A DNA stretch of 64,000 bases from Streptomyces albospinus (GTDB taxonomy: Bacteria > Actinomycetota > Actinomycetes > Streptomycetales > Streptomycetaceae), in the NCBI RefSeq assembly GCF_014648695.1, contig NZ_BMRP01000017.1, forward strand, positions 113,839 to 177,838, read 5' to 3'. The notes under the pieces were generated by a model. It was not told where the DNA came from. It saw only the letters and a program-made list of their open reading frames with translations, and did not search any database. Positions 39,511 to 49,363 of this stretch are shown piece by piece. How positions within the stretch are numbered: the stretch's first letter is position 1; every line of letters begins with the position of its first letter. The position numbers and the translations under genes were made by a program.

Positions 39511-41634
39511 TCAGCAGGTGCGCAGCCCGGGGACGGGCTGATCGTTCTCCCCGCCCGTCAGATAGACGACGCTCACGTAGACACCGGAATTGCCGCTGTC
39601 GTCATCGGTCTTGGCCCACCAGACGTTCGTCCACTTCCCGTATGTCTCGCGGCGGCCGAGATTCGCCTGGCAGTAGAAGTAGTTGGTGCCCGCGTTGAGG
39701 TGGCCGACCTGCTGGAAGGAGGCGGTGTACGAGGCCGCGGTACGCCACACGGCGCAGTTGGCCCTGCCTCCTGCGACGGCCGCGCACGACTGCCCCTGGG
39801 TGGGCCCACCGCCGCCGGTGGCCGCACCGCCGCCGGTGGTGGTGCCGCCACCGGAGCCGCCGGTTCCGCCGGAACCGCCGCTTCCGCCGCCCTGTGTCCC
39901 GCCGCTGAGCAGGCCGCCCATATCGCCCTGACTACCGCCCGATGCCGCGCCGCCGGTGGCCTGGCCGCCCGAACCCCCGCCCGTACCTGCGGGTTTGGAG
40001 GGCTGGGAGGACGCGCCGCCCGCGGGCCTGCCCGGGGCGGGCGGTGGGGCGCTCTGCCCTTTGCCCTTCCCGTTGACCTCGCCCTGACCGGTGGTCGCGC
40101 TCGGCTCGCCGGGCCGGCCCGGCGTGGTGGCGGGAGCCGCGGACTGCCGTCCGCCGGCCGCGGTCGTGTCGCCGGAGCCGCCGACCAGTGCGTACGTCAC
40201 TCCCCCGCCGGTGGCGAGGACGGCCAGTACCGCCGCCACGGCCAGCAGCACCCGGCGGCTGCGCCGGGCGGGCAACGTTGCGGTGTCCCCCTGGGAGATG
40301 CCGCCGCGGCTGCCCGGATAGGGGTGCGGGCCGGTGGCGCCGACGAAGGGGCCGGCCACCACGCCGGGAGGGTCGTGGAAGGGGCCCTGGGCCTGGGTCT
40401 GCGCGGCGCCGGCGGACTGCTCCTGCGGTCCGGGCGCCCCTTGCCCACCCGGGCCGGAGAGCCAACTGGCCGGCGGCGCACCGGCGTTGCCGGCACCGGC
40501 GGGCGCGGCGGACGGTGCGGACGGCGCGCCATCGGGGGCCACCGCCGCCCGGATGTTGGTGGCCGTCGGCACGTAGGGGCTGCCGGGCTGCGGTGCCGGC
40601 GGCGGGGCGACGCCCGGGTCGCGGCCCTCCGCCACCGCCTCCAGCATGCTCCGCGCCTGGGCGGCGGACGGGCGGTCGGCCGGGTTCTTGGCCATCAGGG
40701 CGTACAGGACGGGCGCCAGCGGCCCGGCGCGGCGCGGCTCGGGCAGCGGTTCGGTGACGATCGCGGTCAGCGTCGAGTACACCGACGTACGGCGGAACGG
40801 GGCGCCGCCGCCCTCGACCGCCGCGTACAGCGTCATGCCCAGCGACCAGATGTCGGAGGCCGGGGAGGGGTCCATGCCCTGGGCGCGCTCGGGCGGCAAG
40901 TAGTCGAGGGAGCCGACCAGTTCGCCGCTGCGGGTGATGTTCGTGGTCGCACCGTCGCCGGGGGCCTCGATGCTGGCGATGCCGAAGTCGGTGAGGACGA
41001 CCCGGCCGCTGGAGTCCAGCAGGACGTTGCCGGGCTTGACGTCGCGGTGCAGCACACCGACCTGATGGGCGGCGTCCAGCGCGTCCATCACGGCGGCGCC
41101 GATGCGGGCGATCTCGCGGGGGTCCAGGGGGCCGCGCCGGCCGATGGCGTCGTCGAGGGACGGCCCGTCCACCAGCTCCATGACGATGACCGGGCGGCCC
41201 GCCTCGTCGATGACGTCGTGGACGGTGACCACGCCGGCGTGCCGGATGCGGGCCGCGGCCCGCGCCTCGCGCTGCATACGGGTGCGCAGGTCGGCGAGTT
41301 CCGGAGCGGAGGCGTCCGTGTAGGCCCGCAGGACCTTGAGCGCGACCTCGCGGCCCAGCACCTGGTCGTCGGCGCGGCAGACCACGCCCATGCCGCCGCG
41401 GCCGATCCGGCCGGTGACGCGGTAGCGACCGCCGATCAGCCGGCCGGTCAGATCGTCGTCGGCGCCGCGCTTCGGCCCGCTGCGGGAGGCGGCACGGGGC
41501 ACGCCGGGGCCGGCCCCCGCGCCCCCGCCGCCGGCCGCCGGCGGTGGCGTACCGCCCGCCTGCCCGGGACCGCTTCCGCCGCCCGCCCCATGGGGCTCCT
41601 GCGGCCCGTGCTGCTCACGCTCCCCCGATGTCAC
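39511..41634 (-). CDS. Membrane Ser/Thr protein kinase, PknB-type, with Cys-containing ectodomain
   Basis: A 707-residue Hanks-type kinase. A Gly/Pro-rich N-terminus (1-60) precedes the kinase domain (about 70-335): GRGGMGVV loop, catalytic Lys100 in VALK, HRDVKPGN (Asp198), DFG (216-218) and PPE. A Pro/Gly-rich juxtamembrane region leads to one transmembrane helix (462-485). The extracellular part has a long Gly/Ser/Thr linker and a final ~95-residue domain with four cysteines (SCAAV, NCAVW, YCQAN, RTC-end). PASTA repeats are absent, so it does not sense muropeptides like classical PknB. The ligand is unknown. Confidence 0.92.
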   Translation of the reverse strand: MTSGEREQHGPQEPHGAGGGSGPGQAGGTPPPAAGGGGAGAGPGVPRAASRSGPKRGADDDLTGRLIGGRYRVTGRIGRGGMGVVCRADDQVLGREVALKVLRAYTDASAPELADLRTRMQREARAAARIRHAGVVTVHDVIDEAGRPVIVMELVDGPSLDDAIGRRGPLDPREIARIGAAVMDALDAAHQVGVLHRDVKPGNVLLDSSGRVVLTDFGIASIEAPGDGATTNITRSGELVGSLDYLPPERAQGMDPSPASDIWSLGMTLYAAVEGGGAPFRRTSVYSTLTAIVTEPLPEPRRAGPLAPVLYALMAKNPADRPSAAQARSMLEAVAEGRDPGVAPPPAPQPGSPYVPTATNIRAAVAPDGAPSAPSAAPAGAGNAGAPPASWLSGPGGQGAPGPQEQSAGAAQTQAQGPFHDPPGVVAGPFVGATGPHPYPGSRGGISQGDTATLPARRSRRVLLAVAAVLAVLATGGGVTYALVGGSGDTTAAGGRQSAAPATTPGRPGEPSATTGQGEVNGKGKGQSAPPPAPGRPAGGASSQPSKPAGTGGGSGGQATGGAASGGSQGDMGGLLSGGTQGGGSGGSGGTGGSGGGTTTGGGAATGGGGPTQGQSCAAVAGGRANCAVWRTAASYTASFQQVGHLNAGTNYFYCQANLGRRETYGKWTNVWWAKTDDDSGNSGVYVSVVYLTGGENDQPVPGLRTC

Positions 41635-41741
41635 CGTCGCCGATCCCCTCGATGCCGTGTCTTCGCCCGTACGCCGTGCACGTCACGGCGTCTGCCGCGG
41701 TGGGCACCAGACTACGGGGCGGGCGGGCGCCTGTGGTGCCC

Positions 41742-42698
41742 TCATCGGGCAGGCGCGAACGCATCGAGACGGGACTGTTGCGCGGCGACCGCGGCGGCGC
41801 CCACCACACCGGCGTCCGTCCTCATTTGGGCGGGTACGACGGTCAGTTGGGACACGAACGACAGGGTGGCGTACTCCCGCAGAGCCGTACGCAGCGGGGC
41901 GAACAGGACCTCGCCCGCGCCCGCGACACCGCCGCCGATCACCGCGATATCGATCTCGACGAGGGTGGCGGTGGCGGCGATCCCGGCGGCCAGCGCCTGG
42001 GCGGCCCGCTCGAAGGAGCGCAGGGCGACGAGGTCGCCGGCGTGCGCCGCGGCGGCGACCGCGGCGGCGCTGGCGTCCCCGTCGGGGCCCGGCCGCCAGC
42101 CGTTGGCCAGCGCCCGGCGGGCGATGTTGGGGCCGCTGGCGATCCGCTCCACGCAGCCGCGGCCACCGCAGGGGCACGGATCGCCGTCGAGGTCGACGCT
42201 GATGTGCCCGATGTGCCCGGCGTTGCCCGTGGGGCCCGGGTGCAGCCGCCCGTTGAGCACGAGCCCGCCGCCGACTCCGGTGGAGACCACCATGCACAGC
42301 GCGTTGTCGTGGCCGCGCGCAGCACCCTGCCAATGCTCGGCGGCGGTCATCGCGACCCCGTCCCCGACCAGCGCCACCGGGCGCCCACCGACCAGCTCCC
42401 GCACTCCGGCGACCAGCGGAAAGCCGCGCCAGCCAGGGATGTTGACCGGGCTGACGGTCCCCGCGGAGGCGTCCACGGGGCCGGCGCTGCCGATGCCGAC
42501 GGCGGCCACCCGCACCCAGTCCGGGCCGGCGGCCAGCTCGCGGACGACCGCGGCGACCGCACGCATCACGGTGGCCCCGTCCTGGTCCGCGGGGGTCGGC
42601 CGGGCGGCCCGTACGACCATTCTTCCGTCTGCGTCCACCAGAGCGCCGGCGATCTTCGTGCCGCCAATGTCCAAAGCTGCGCTGAGGTCCGTCTGCAT
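41742..42698 (-). CDS. ROK-family sugar kinase (glucokinase-like)
   Basis: A 318-residue ROK kinase. The ATP phosphate motif is ALDIGGTKIAGALVDADG, the catalytic region is GVAMTAAEHWQG with Asp in VGDG, and the sugar site VSTGVGGGLVLNG precedes GNAGHIGHISVD. The zinc motif is CPCGGRGCVE. No DNA-binding domain, so it is probably an active hexokinase-type enzyme. ATG 42698 has AGGAG upstream; an in-frame extension to 42779 would cross the LacI operator. It is divergent from the LacI gene, which likely controls it. Confidence 0.9.
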   Translation of the reverse strand: MQTDLSAALDIGGTKIAGALVDADGRMVVRAARPTPADQDGATVMRAVAAVVRELAAGPDWVRVAAVGIGSAGPVDASAGTVSPVNIPGWRGFPLVAGVRELVGGRPVALVGDGVAMTAAEHWQGAARGHDNALCMVVSTGVGGGLVLNGRLHPGPTGNAGHIGHISVDLDGDPCPCGGRGCVERIASGPNIARRALANGWRPGPDGDASAAAVAAAAHAGDLVALRSFERAAQALAAGIAATATLVEIDIAVIGGGVAGAGEVLFAPLRTALREYATLSFVSQLTVVPAQMRTDAGVVGAAAVAAQQSRLDAFAPAR

Positions 42699-42772
42699 CG
42701 GTGTCGAATCTCCTGGTGGGCCCGGGGGGCCGGGGGTGCCGGCCCGGCGTGAGAACGCCAGTCTTCCCCCAG

Positions 42773-42799
42773 TTGACAACGTTGTCTAGAGGCTATGCT
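42773..42799 (+). promoter_or_regulatory. LacI-gene promoter with 12-bp palindromic operator
   Basis: GACAACGTTGTC (42775-42786) is a perfect palindrome with the central CG typical of LacI-family operators. It overlaps a -35-like TTGACA (42773-42778); a -10-like TATGCT follows at 42794-42799 with a short 15-bp spacer. It sits between the divergent ROK kinase and LacI genes. Confidence 0.7.
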
Positions 42800-42874
42800 C
42801 GACGCCACACGCCGAAGCGCCCCCACCGCGACCCGATGCGCCGGCCGGCGCCGACAGAAACAGGACCGCACACC

Positions 42875-43915
42875 GTGACCGACACCGCCCGCGGCACCTC
42901 GCATCGCTATGGCACCCGCCCCACGATGAAGGATGTCGCAGCGCGCGCCGGGGTTGGCCTCAAAACGGTGTCGAGAGTGGTCAACGGCGAACCCGGCGTC
43001 ACCCCGGACACCGAACGCCGCGTCCAGGAGGCGATCACGGCCCTCGGCTTCCGGCGCAACGACTCCGCCCGGATCCTGCGCAAGGGCCGTACGGCCAGCA
43101 TCGGCCTGGTCCTCGAAGACCTCGCCGACCCCTTCTACGGCCCGCTCAGCCGCGCCGTCGAGGAGGTCGCACGCAGCCACGGAGCCCTTCTGATCAACGG
43201 CTCCAGCGCCGAGGACCCGGCCCGCGAGCAGGAGTTGGTGCTCGCGCTGTGCGCCCGGCGGGTGGACGGCCTGGTCGTCATCCCGGCCGGCGACGACCAC
43301 CGTTACCTGGAGCCGGAGATAGCCGCCGGGGTCGCCACCGTCTTCGTGGACCGCCCGGCCGGCCGGATCGACGCCGATGTGGTCCTCTCCGACAACTTCG
43401 GCGGCGCCCGGGACGCGGTCGCCCACCTCATCGCGCACGGCCACCGCCGGATCGGCTTCATCGGCGACCAGCCGCGCATCCACACCGCGAGGGAGCGGCT
43501 GCGCGGCTACCGCACCGCAATGGCCGCCGCCGGCCTGCCCGTTGACGACTCCTGGGTCTCGCTCGGCTCCACCGCCCCCGAGCGGGTACGGGCCGCCGCG
43601 GCGGCGATGCTGGACGCCCCGGAACCGGTCACCGCCCTGTTCGCGGGCAACAACCGCGTCACCGTCACCGCCGTCCGCGTGCTGCGCGAACGCCCGCACC
43701 CGGTCGCCCTGGTGGGCTTCGACGACTTCGAACTCGCCGATCTCGTCCGCCCCGCCATCACGGTCGTCGCCCAGGACGCCGCCCACATGGGCCGTACGGC
43801 GGCCGTCCAGCTCTTCCGCCGCCTGGACGGCGTCGACGAGACACCCCGCCGCATGGAGATACCCACCCGACTGATCCCCCGCGGCTCGGGCGAGATCCGA
43901 CCGTACGAGGGGTGA
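42875..43915 (+). CDS. LacI-family transcriptional regulator
   Basis: A 346-residue LacI repressor. The HTH (about 18-65) contains TMKDVAARAGVGLKTVSRVV and the hinge helix NDSARILRKGRTASIGLVLE. The periplasmic-binding-protein-like domain follows, with DGLVVIPAG, VFVDRPAG and VALVGFDDFELADLVRPAIT. The GTG start has only weak ribosome-site support. It probably binds GACAACGTTGTC upstream and controls itself and the ROK kinase; no transporter lies beside them. Confidence 0.92.
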   Translation: MTDTARGTSHRYGTRPTMKDVAARAGVGLKTVSRVVNGEPGVTPDTERRVQEAITALGFRRNDSARILRKGRTASIGLVLEDLADPFYGPLSRAVEEVARSHGALLINGSSAEDPAREQELVLALCARRVDGLVVIPAGDDHRYLEPEIAAGVATVFVDRPAGRIDADVVLSDNFGGARDAVAHLIAHGHRRIGFIGDQPRIHTARERLRGYRTAMAAAGLPVDDSWVSLGSTAPERVRAAAAAMLDAPEPVTALFAGNNRVTVTAVRVLRERPHPVALVGFDDFELADLVRPAITVVAQDAAHMGRTAAVQLFRRLDGVDETPRRMEIPTRLIPRGSGEIRPYEG

Positions 43916-43990
43916 CGGGCCCGCTCAGGAGGAGCGGACGCGGCGGGGCGTCCGTCCCGCCGCGTCCGCCCGACCTCGCGCAGCGCCAAC

Positions 43991-44031
43991 GCCCCGTGTG
44001 CGGCGCCCTGTTGGGGCGCCGCACACGGGGC
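43991..44031. terminator. 17-bp hairpin between convergent genes
   Basis: A perfect 17-bp inverted repeat (43991-44007 / 44015-44031) with loop CTGTTGG, located between the stops of the LacI gene (plus) and the DUF6986 aldolase gene (minus). Its position and symmetry fit a bidirectional terminator. Confidence 0.85.
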
Positions 44032-44059
44032 CGGGGCGGGGGGACCGGGCGGTCCGGTG

Positions 44060-45343
44060 TCAGGCGGTGTGTGCCGGGCGGCCCGCCAGGGCGTCGAGGT
44101 CGGCGCGGGTCAGGCCGGTGAGGCGGGCGACCTCGTCGGTGTCGACGGCGCCGCAGTCGAGGCCGCGGAGCAGGTAGCCGCTGAGGGCCTTGGCGGTGGC
44201 GGGCTCGTCCATGACGTCGCCGCCGGCCTTGGCGACGTACGCGGCGAGACGGGCGGCGGCCTTCTCCAGGCCCTCGCGGTAGAAGGCGTAGACGGCCGCG
44301 TAGCGGGTGGGCAGGTGGCCGGGGTGCATGTCCCAGCCCTGGTAGTAGGCGCGGGCCAGGGCGCGGCGGGTGAGGCCGTAGTGCAGCCTCCAGGCGTCGT
44401 GGACCTGGGCGGTGGGGCCGACCGGCAGCACGTTGGTGGAGCCGTCGGAGACCCGTACGCCGGTGCCGGCGGCGGCGACCTGCATGACGGCCTTGGCGTG
44501 GTCGGCGGCGGGGTGGTCGCTGGCCTGGTAGGCGGCGCTGACGCCGCAGGAGGCGCTGTAGTCGAAGGTGCCGTAGTGGAGGGAGGTGGCGCGGCCCTCG
44601 GCGGCCTCGATCATGCGGGCGACGGTGGCGCGGCCGTCGGCGCCGAGGATGGACTGGGTGGTCTCGATCTGGATCTCGAAGCCGATCCGGCCGCTCTCCA
44701 GGCCGCGGGCCTTCTCGAACTCCTCCAGGAGCCGGACCATGGCGGTGACCTGCTCGGCGTAGGTCACCTTGGGGAGGGTGAGGACGAGGCCGTCGGGCAG
44801 GCCGCCGGCCTCCATGAGGCCGGTGAGGAAGATGTCCAGGGTGCGGATGCCGCGGTCGCGGACGGCGGCCTCCATGCACTTCATGCGGATGCCCATATAA
44901 GGGGCGGCGGTGCCGTTCTCATAGGCGGCGGCGACGAGGGCGGCGGCGCGGGCCGCGGCGGCGTCCTCCTCGGCGTCCGGGCGGGGGCCGTAGCCGTCCT
45001 CGAAGTCGATCCGCAGGTCCTCGACCGGCTCCCGTTCCAGCTTCGCGCGGACCCGCTCGTGGACCGGTCCGGCGAGTTCGTCCGGGATGCCGAGGACGGC
45101 GGCGAGCGCACCGGCGTCGGGGGCGTGCTCGTCGAGGGCGGCAAGGGCCGCCTCGCCCCAGGAGCGCAGGGTGTCGGCGGCGAAGACGTCGCCGGGGACG
45201 TAGACCGTGTGGACCGGCTGGCGGGTGCCGGGGTCTCCCGGGTAGCGCCGCGCCAGGTCGGCGTCCACCGCGGCGAGGGCGGCTCCGATGCCCTCGCGTA
45301 CGGTGTCCGCGAGGCTCGTCGCCACGGTCTCCTGCTGCCCCAT
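44060..45343 (-). CDS. DUF6986 / HpcH-HpaI-type aldolase family protein
   Basis: A 427-residue TIM-barrel lyase-like protein. Features of the aldolase/citrate-lyase superfamily are LRIDFEDGYGPRPD, the barrel strand LVLTLPKVTYAEQVTAMVRL, GFEIQIETTQSIL (Glu metal-site motif) and LHYGTFDYSASCGVSAAYQ. The C-terminal third (RRALARAYYQGWDMHPGHLP) is family-specific. The reaction is unknown, but a C-C lyase on a keto-acid is likely. ATG 45343 has GGGAGGG upstream. IclR-like palindromes at 45396-45431 may control it. Confidence 0.82.
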   Translation of the reverse strand: MGQQETVATSLADTVREGIGAALAAVDADLARRYPGDPGTRQPVHTVYVPGDVFAADTLRSWGEAALAALDEHAPDAGALAAVLGIPDELAGPVHERVRAKLEREPVEDLRIDFEDGYGPRPDAEEDAAAARAAALVAAAYENGTAAPYMGIRMKCMEAAVRDRGIRTLDIFLTGLMEAGGLPDGLVLTLPKVTYAEQVTAMVRLLEEFEKARGLESGRIGFEIQIETTQSILGADGRATVARMIEAAEGRATSLHYGTFDYSASCGVSAAYQASDHPAADHAKAVMQVAAAGTGVRVSDGSTNVLPVGPTAQVHDAWRLHYGLTRRALARAYYQGWDMHPGHLPTRYAAVYAFYREGLEKAAARLAAYVAKAGGDVMDEPATAKALSGYLLRGLDCGAVDTDEVARLTGLTRADLDALAGRPAHTA

Positions 45344-45395
45344 CTCGGTACCCTCCCGGTGCTTGCGCCCGACGCCGCCACCGGCGCCGCGCCTT

Positions 45396-45431
45396 TTCCG
45401 CTTAACGGAATCAACAATCCGTATAGCGAAG
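45396..45431. promoter_or_regulatory. IclR-like palindrome and degenerate second copy
   Basis: TTCCGCTTAACGGAA (45396-45410) is a 15-bp near-perfect palindrome, one mismatched pair. A related ATCCGTATAGCGAAG (45417-45431), 10 of 15 matching the first in inverted form, follows 21 bp later. They lie upstream of the aldolase gene. TTCCG-N5-CGGAA symmetry is typical of IclR-family operators; no IclR gene is in the window. Confidence 0.6.
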
Positions 45432-45549
45432 CTAACGGTGTCGCATGGCGAGGTCAACACCTCCCCGCCCGTGGCGACGCAGGCCACCGGCCCGCGCCCC
45501 GCCCGAAACTCCGTGGCGCGCCCCCGCCGGCACCGCCACAATCGCCGTC

Positions 45550-46068
45550 ATGACGTGGACCGCACCCCAGATCGAACGCTCCGACGCCCCGGTCGCGGCG
45601 GGCGAACGGGACATGCTGCAAGGCTGGCTCGACTTCCACCGCGACACCCTGCTCGCCAAGTGCGCCGGCCTCACTCCCGAGCAGCTCGTCCGGGCGAGCA
45701 ACCCGCCCTCCACCCTCACCCTGCTCGGCCTGGTGCGCCATCTGACGGAGGTCGAACGCTGGTGGTTCCGGCAGTGCTTCGCCGGTGAGCGGATCGGCAG
45801 CCTCTACTTCACCGAGGACGACCCGGACGCCGACTTCAACGGCCTCGACCCGGCCGCCGCCGAGGCCGACTTCGCCGCCTTCCGCGCCGAGACCGCCGCC
45901 TGCGACACGGTGGCCGCCGGCCGCGGGCTGGACGAGACCTTCACCACCTCCAACGGCCGCACGCTGAACCTGCGCTGGGTGTACGTCCACCTGATCGAGG
46001 AGTACGCACGGCACAACGGGCACGCCGATCTGCTGCGCCAGGGCATCGACGGCGCGACCGGCGCCTGA
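45550..46068 (+). CDS. DinB-family (DUF664) protein
   Basis: A 172-residue DinB-like four-helix protein with DUF664 characters: GWLDFHRDTLLAKCAGLTPE, LTLLGLVRHLTEVERWWFRQ and LRWVYVHLIEEYARHNGHAD. The three metal-ligand histidine positions (in LVRHL, VHLIEEY, ARHNGH) are retained. The family includes thiol-dependent transferases, but most members have no known substrate. Divergent from the aldolase gene. It has no strong Shine-Dalgarno. Confidence 0.85.
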   Translation: MTWTAPQIERSDAPVAAGERDMLQGWLDFHRDTLLAKCAGLTPEQLVRASNPPSTLTLLGLVRHLTEVERWWFRQCFAGERIGSLYFTEDDPDADFNGLDPAAAEADFAAFRAETAACDTVAAGRGLDETFTTSNGRTLNLRWVYVHLIEEYARHNGHADLLRQGIDGATGA

Positions 46069-46201
46069 CGGGAGGGGCCCGGCCGGGCGGGGACGGCGGA
46101 CGGACCGAGGGCGAGCAGCCGATTTCCGGCCATGATCCGCAGTGCATAGGCTCGCACATATCAGCGGGATCACTCCCGTGCCGCGAACCCCAGGAGGCCC
46201 C

Positions 46202-46516
46202 GTGCCCGTCGTCGTTGCCACCCTCAGGACCAAGCCCGGCCGCCGCGAGGACGTCCTCGCGGCGTTCCGCCGGCACACCGCCGCCGTGCACGCCGAGCCC
46301 GGCTGCCTGCTGTACGCGGTGCACGCCGGCGACGACCGCGTCGTCGTGGTGGAGAACTGGGCCGACCAGGCCGCCCTCGACGCCCATTCGGCCGGCCCGG
46401 CGCTGGCCAAGCTGGGTGCGGAGATGGCGGACGCGCTGGCCGGACCGGCGGATGTCGCGGTGCTGGAGCCGGTGCCGGCCGGCGCTCCGGACAAGGGACA
46501 GCTGCCGCACACCTGA
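46202..46516 (+). CDS. Antibiotic biosynthesis monooxygenase (ABM) domain protein
   Basis: A 104-residue dimeric alpha-beta-barrel protein: VVVATLRTKPGRREDVLAAF, HAEPGCLLYAVHAGDD and VVVENWADQAALDAHSAGPA are diagnostic. Members are cofactor-free monooxygenases or quinol-modifying enzymes such as YgiN. AGGAGG precedes GTG 46202. A stand-alone copy outside a biosynthetic cluster suggests a housekeeping redox role. It is followed by a strong hairpin. Confidence 0.88.
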   Translation: MPVVVATLRTKPGRREDVLAAFRRHTAAVHAEPGCLLYAVHAGDDRVVVVENWADQAALDAHSAGPALAKLGAEMADALAGPADVAVLEPVPAGAPDKGQLPHT

Positions 46517-46522
46517 GCGGCA

Positions 46523-46567
46523 CGCCCGAAGGCCCCGTACGCACCGCGCGTACGGGGCCTTCGGGCG
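46523..46567. terminator. 20-bp hairpin between convergent genes
   Basis: A perfect 20-bp inverted repeat (46523-46542 / 46548-46567) with a 5-nt loop ACCGC, 6 nt past the ABM-gene stop and 35 nt before the etfA stop. Both transcripts probably end here. Confidence 0.88.
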
Positions 46568-46602
46568 TTCGCCGGGAGTGGGCTCCGACGGGCCGAACAG
46601 GC

Positions 46603-47565
<963 letters not shown>

Positions 47566-47631
47566 GGCGATTGCTCCTGCGGGAAAAGTGCGGGCGGAGG
47601 GAGGAAGGGAGGTTCCGGCGAACCGTCGGCC

Positions 47632-48420
47632 TCAGATGAACTTCTGGCCGGCCAGGAACTCGGCGAGCTGCTTGGCGCCGTCGCCCTTGTCCTCGACGAT
47701 CGTGCCCGCCGTACGGGCCGGACGCTCGGCGGCCTCCTCGACCTTGGTCCAGGAGCCCTCCAGGCCGACCTCGTCCGCCTCGATGTCCAGGTCCTCCAGG
47801 TCCAGGGACTCCACCGGCTTCTTCTTGGCGGCCATGATGCCCTTGAAGGAGGGGTAGCGCGCCTCGCCCGACTGGTCGGTGACGGAGACGACGGCCGGCA
47901 GCGCGGCCTCCAGCTGCTCGCTGGCGGTGTCGCCGTCCCGGCGGCCGGTCACCTTGCCGTCGGCGACGGAGACCTCGGAGAGCTGGGTCACCTGCGGGAC
48001 GCCGAGGCGCTCGGCGAGCAGCGCGGGCAGCACACCCATCGTGCCGTCGGTGGAGGCCATACCGCAGACGACGAGGTCGTAGCCGGTCTTCTCGATGGCC
48101 TTGGCGAGCACGAGCGAGGTGCCGAGCGCGTCGGTGCCGTGGAGGTCGTCGTCCTCGACGTGGACGGCCTTGTCGGCACCCATCGACAGCGCCTTGCGCA
48201 GGGCGTCGTTGGCGTCCTCGGGACCGACGGTCAGGACCGTGATCTCCGCCTCGTCGTCGTTGGCCTCCTTGATCTGGAGGGCCTGCTCGACGGCGTACTC
48301 GTCGAGCTCCGAGAGGAGGCCGTCAACGTCGTCGCGGTCGACGGTCAGGTCCTCGGCGAAGTGCCGGTCGCCGGTGGCGTCGGGCACGTACTTCACACAG
48401 ACAACGATCCTCAAGCTCAC
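47632..48420 (-). CDS. etfB: Electron transfer flavoprotein beta subunit
   Basis: A 262-residue EtfB. It begins MSLRIVVCVKYVPDATGDRH and has LLSELDEYAVEQALQIKE, the AMP-site region VLTVGPEDANDALRKALSMG and the signature loop PSFKGIMAAKKKPVESLDLE. First gene of etfBA. The GTG start is preceded by GTAGGAGAG. A possible minus-strand -10 TATGCT is at 48468-48473. No acyl-CoA dehydrogenase is adjacent. Confidence 0.96.
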   Translation of the reverse strand: MSLRIVVCVKYVPDATGDRHFAEDLTVDRDDVDGLLSELDEYAVEQALQIKEANDDEAEITVLTVGPEDANDALRKALSMGADKAVHVEDDDLHGTDALGTSLVLAKAIEKTGYDLVVCGMASTDGTMGVLPALLAERLGVPQVTQLSEVSVADGKVTGRRDGDTASEQLEAALPAVVSVTDQSGEARYPSFKGIMAAKKKPVESLDLEDLDIEADEVGLEGSWTKVEEAAERPARTAGTIVEDKGDGAKQLAEFLAGQKFI

Positions 48421-48631
48421 GCCGGCTCTCCTACCTGCTCGTCTCTTCAGAACTGCCTTGTGCTGGCAGCATAGGCGCCTCTTGGGGCGGCTCCCGGTCG
48501 GATGCGACTCCCCGCGCCGACCGTCATATTACTCGCCAGTACATCCAGTCTGTCGCCCCGAATCAAGGCCGTCGAAATGTGACCTTGCCAACGGCCCCGA
48601 CCGGGCGACGGAGCAGGTGGACGGGAACCCG

Positions 48632-49138
48632 TCAGTCGCGCAGCGCGTGGAAGCGGCCCTGGTGGTAGAGGAGCGGACGGCCCGGCACCGCGGGGTCGCC
48701 GACGACCGGCTGGGCGAGCACGATCCGGTGGTCGCCGGCCGGCACCCGCGCCACGACCCGGCACACCAGCCAGGCCAGTACGCCGTCCAGCAGGGGCACG
48801 CCCTCCGGTCCCGTACGCCAGGACGTGGCCGGGCCGAAGCGGTCCGCGCCGCTGCGGGCGAAGGTGGCGGCCAGCTCCTCCTGGTGCTCGCCGAGTATGT
48901 GGACGCCTATGTGCTCGGCCTCGGCGACGGCCGGCCAGCTGGAGGCGCCGGTGCCGATGCCAAAGGAGAGCAGCGGCGGTTCGGCGGCGACGGAGGTGAG
49001 GGAGGTGGCGGTGAAGCCGACCGGGCGGGAGCCGTGCGCGGTGATCACCGCGACGCCCGCGGCGTGCTGCCGGAAGACGGAGCGCAGGAGTTCGGGGGAG
49101 GCGGTGCGGGGCGTGCCGAGGTCGGGCGAGGCCGTCAT
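48632..49138 (-). CDS. Flavin reductase-family protein
   Basis: A 168-residue FMN-binding split-barrel flavin reductase. Typical phrases are LRSVFRQHAAGVAVITAHGS, PVGFTATSLTSVAAEPPLLS and FHALRD at the end. Members supply reduced flavin to two-component monooxygenases; no oxygenase partner is adjacent. ATG 49138 has AAGGA 8 nt upstream, so an extension to 49228 is not preferred. Confidence 0.9.
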   Translation of the reverse strand: MTASPDLGTPRTASPELLRSVFRQHAAGVAVITAHGSRPVGFTATSLTSVAAEPPLLSFGIGTGASSWPAVAEAEHIGVHILGEHQEELAATFARSGADRFGPATSWRTGPEGVPLLDGVLAWLVCRVVARVPAGDHRIVLAQPVVGDPAVPGRPLLYHQGRFHALRD

Positions 49139-49363
49139 GGAGTTGTCCTTCTGCTGTGGGCTACGAGCCGAGGCGGGACCGCCGGCGGCCGTACGGCGGC
49201 CGGGAGCGGTGGAGTCGTCGCTGCTCACACGCGGGGACAGCGCGCGCTGGCGGTCCGCAGAAGGTCGACATGCGCGCGTCCGTAAAGAAGGATTCCAGGC
49301 CGCATAACGTCAGACTGACGATGCGTGACCCGCAGCGTCAAGTGGCGCCCGGCATCTGGGAGA

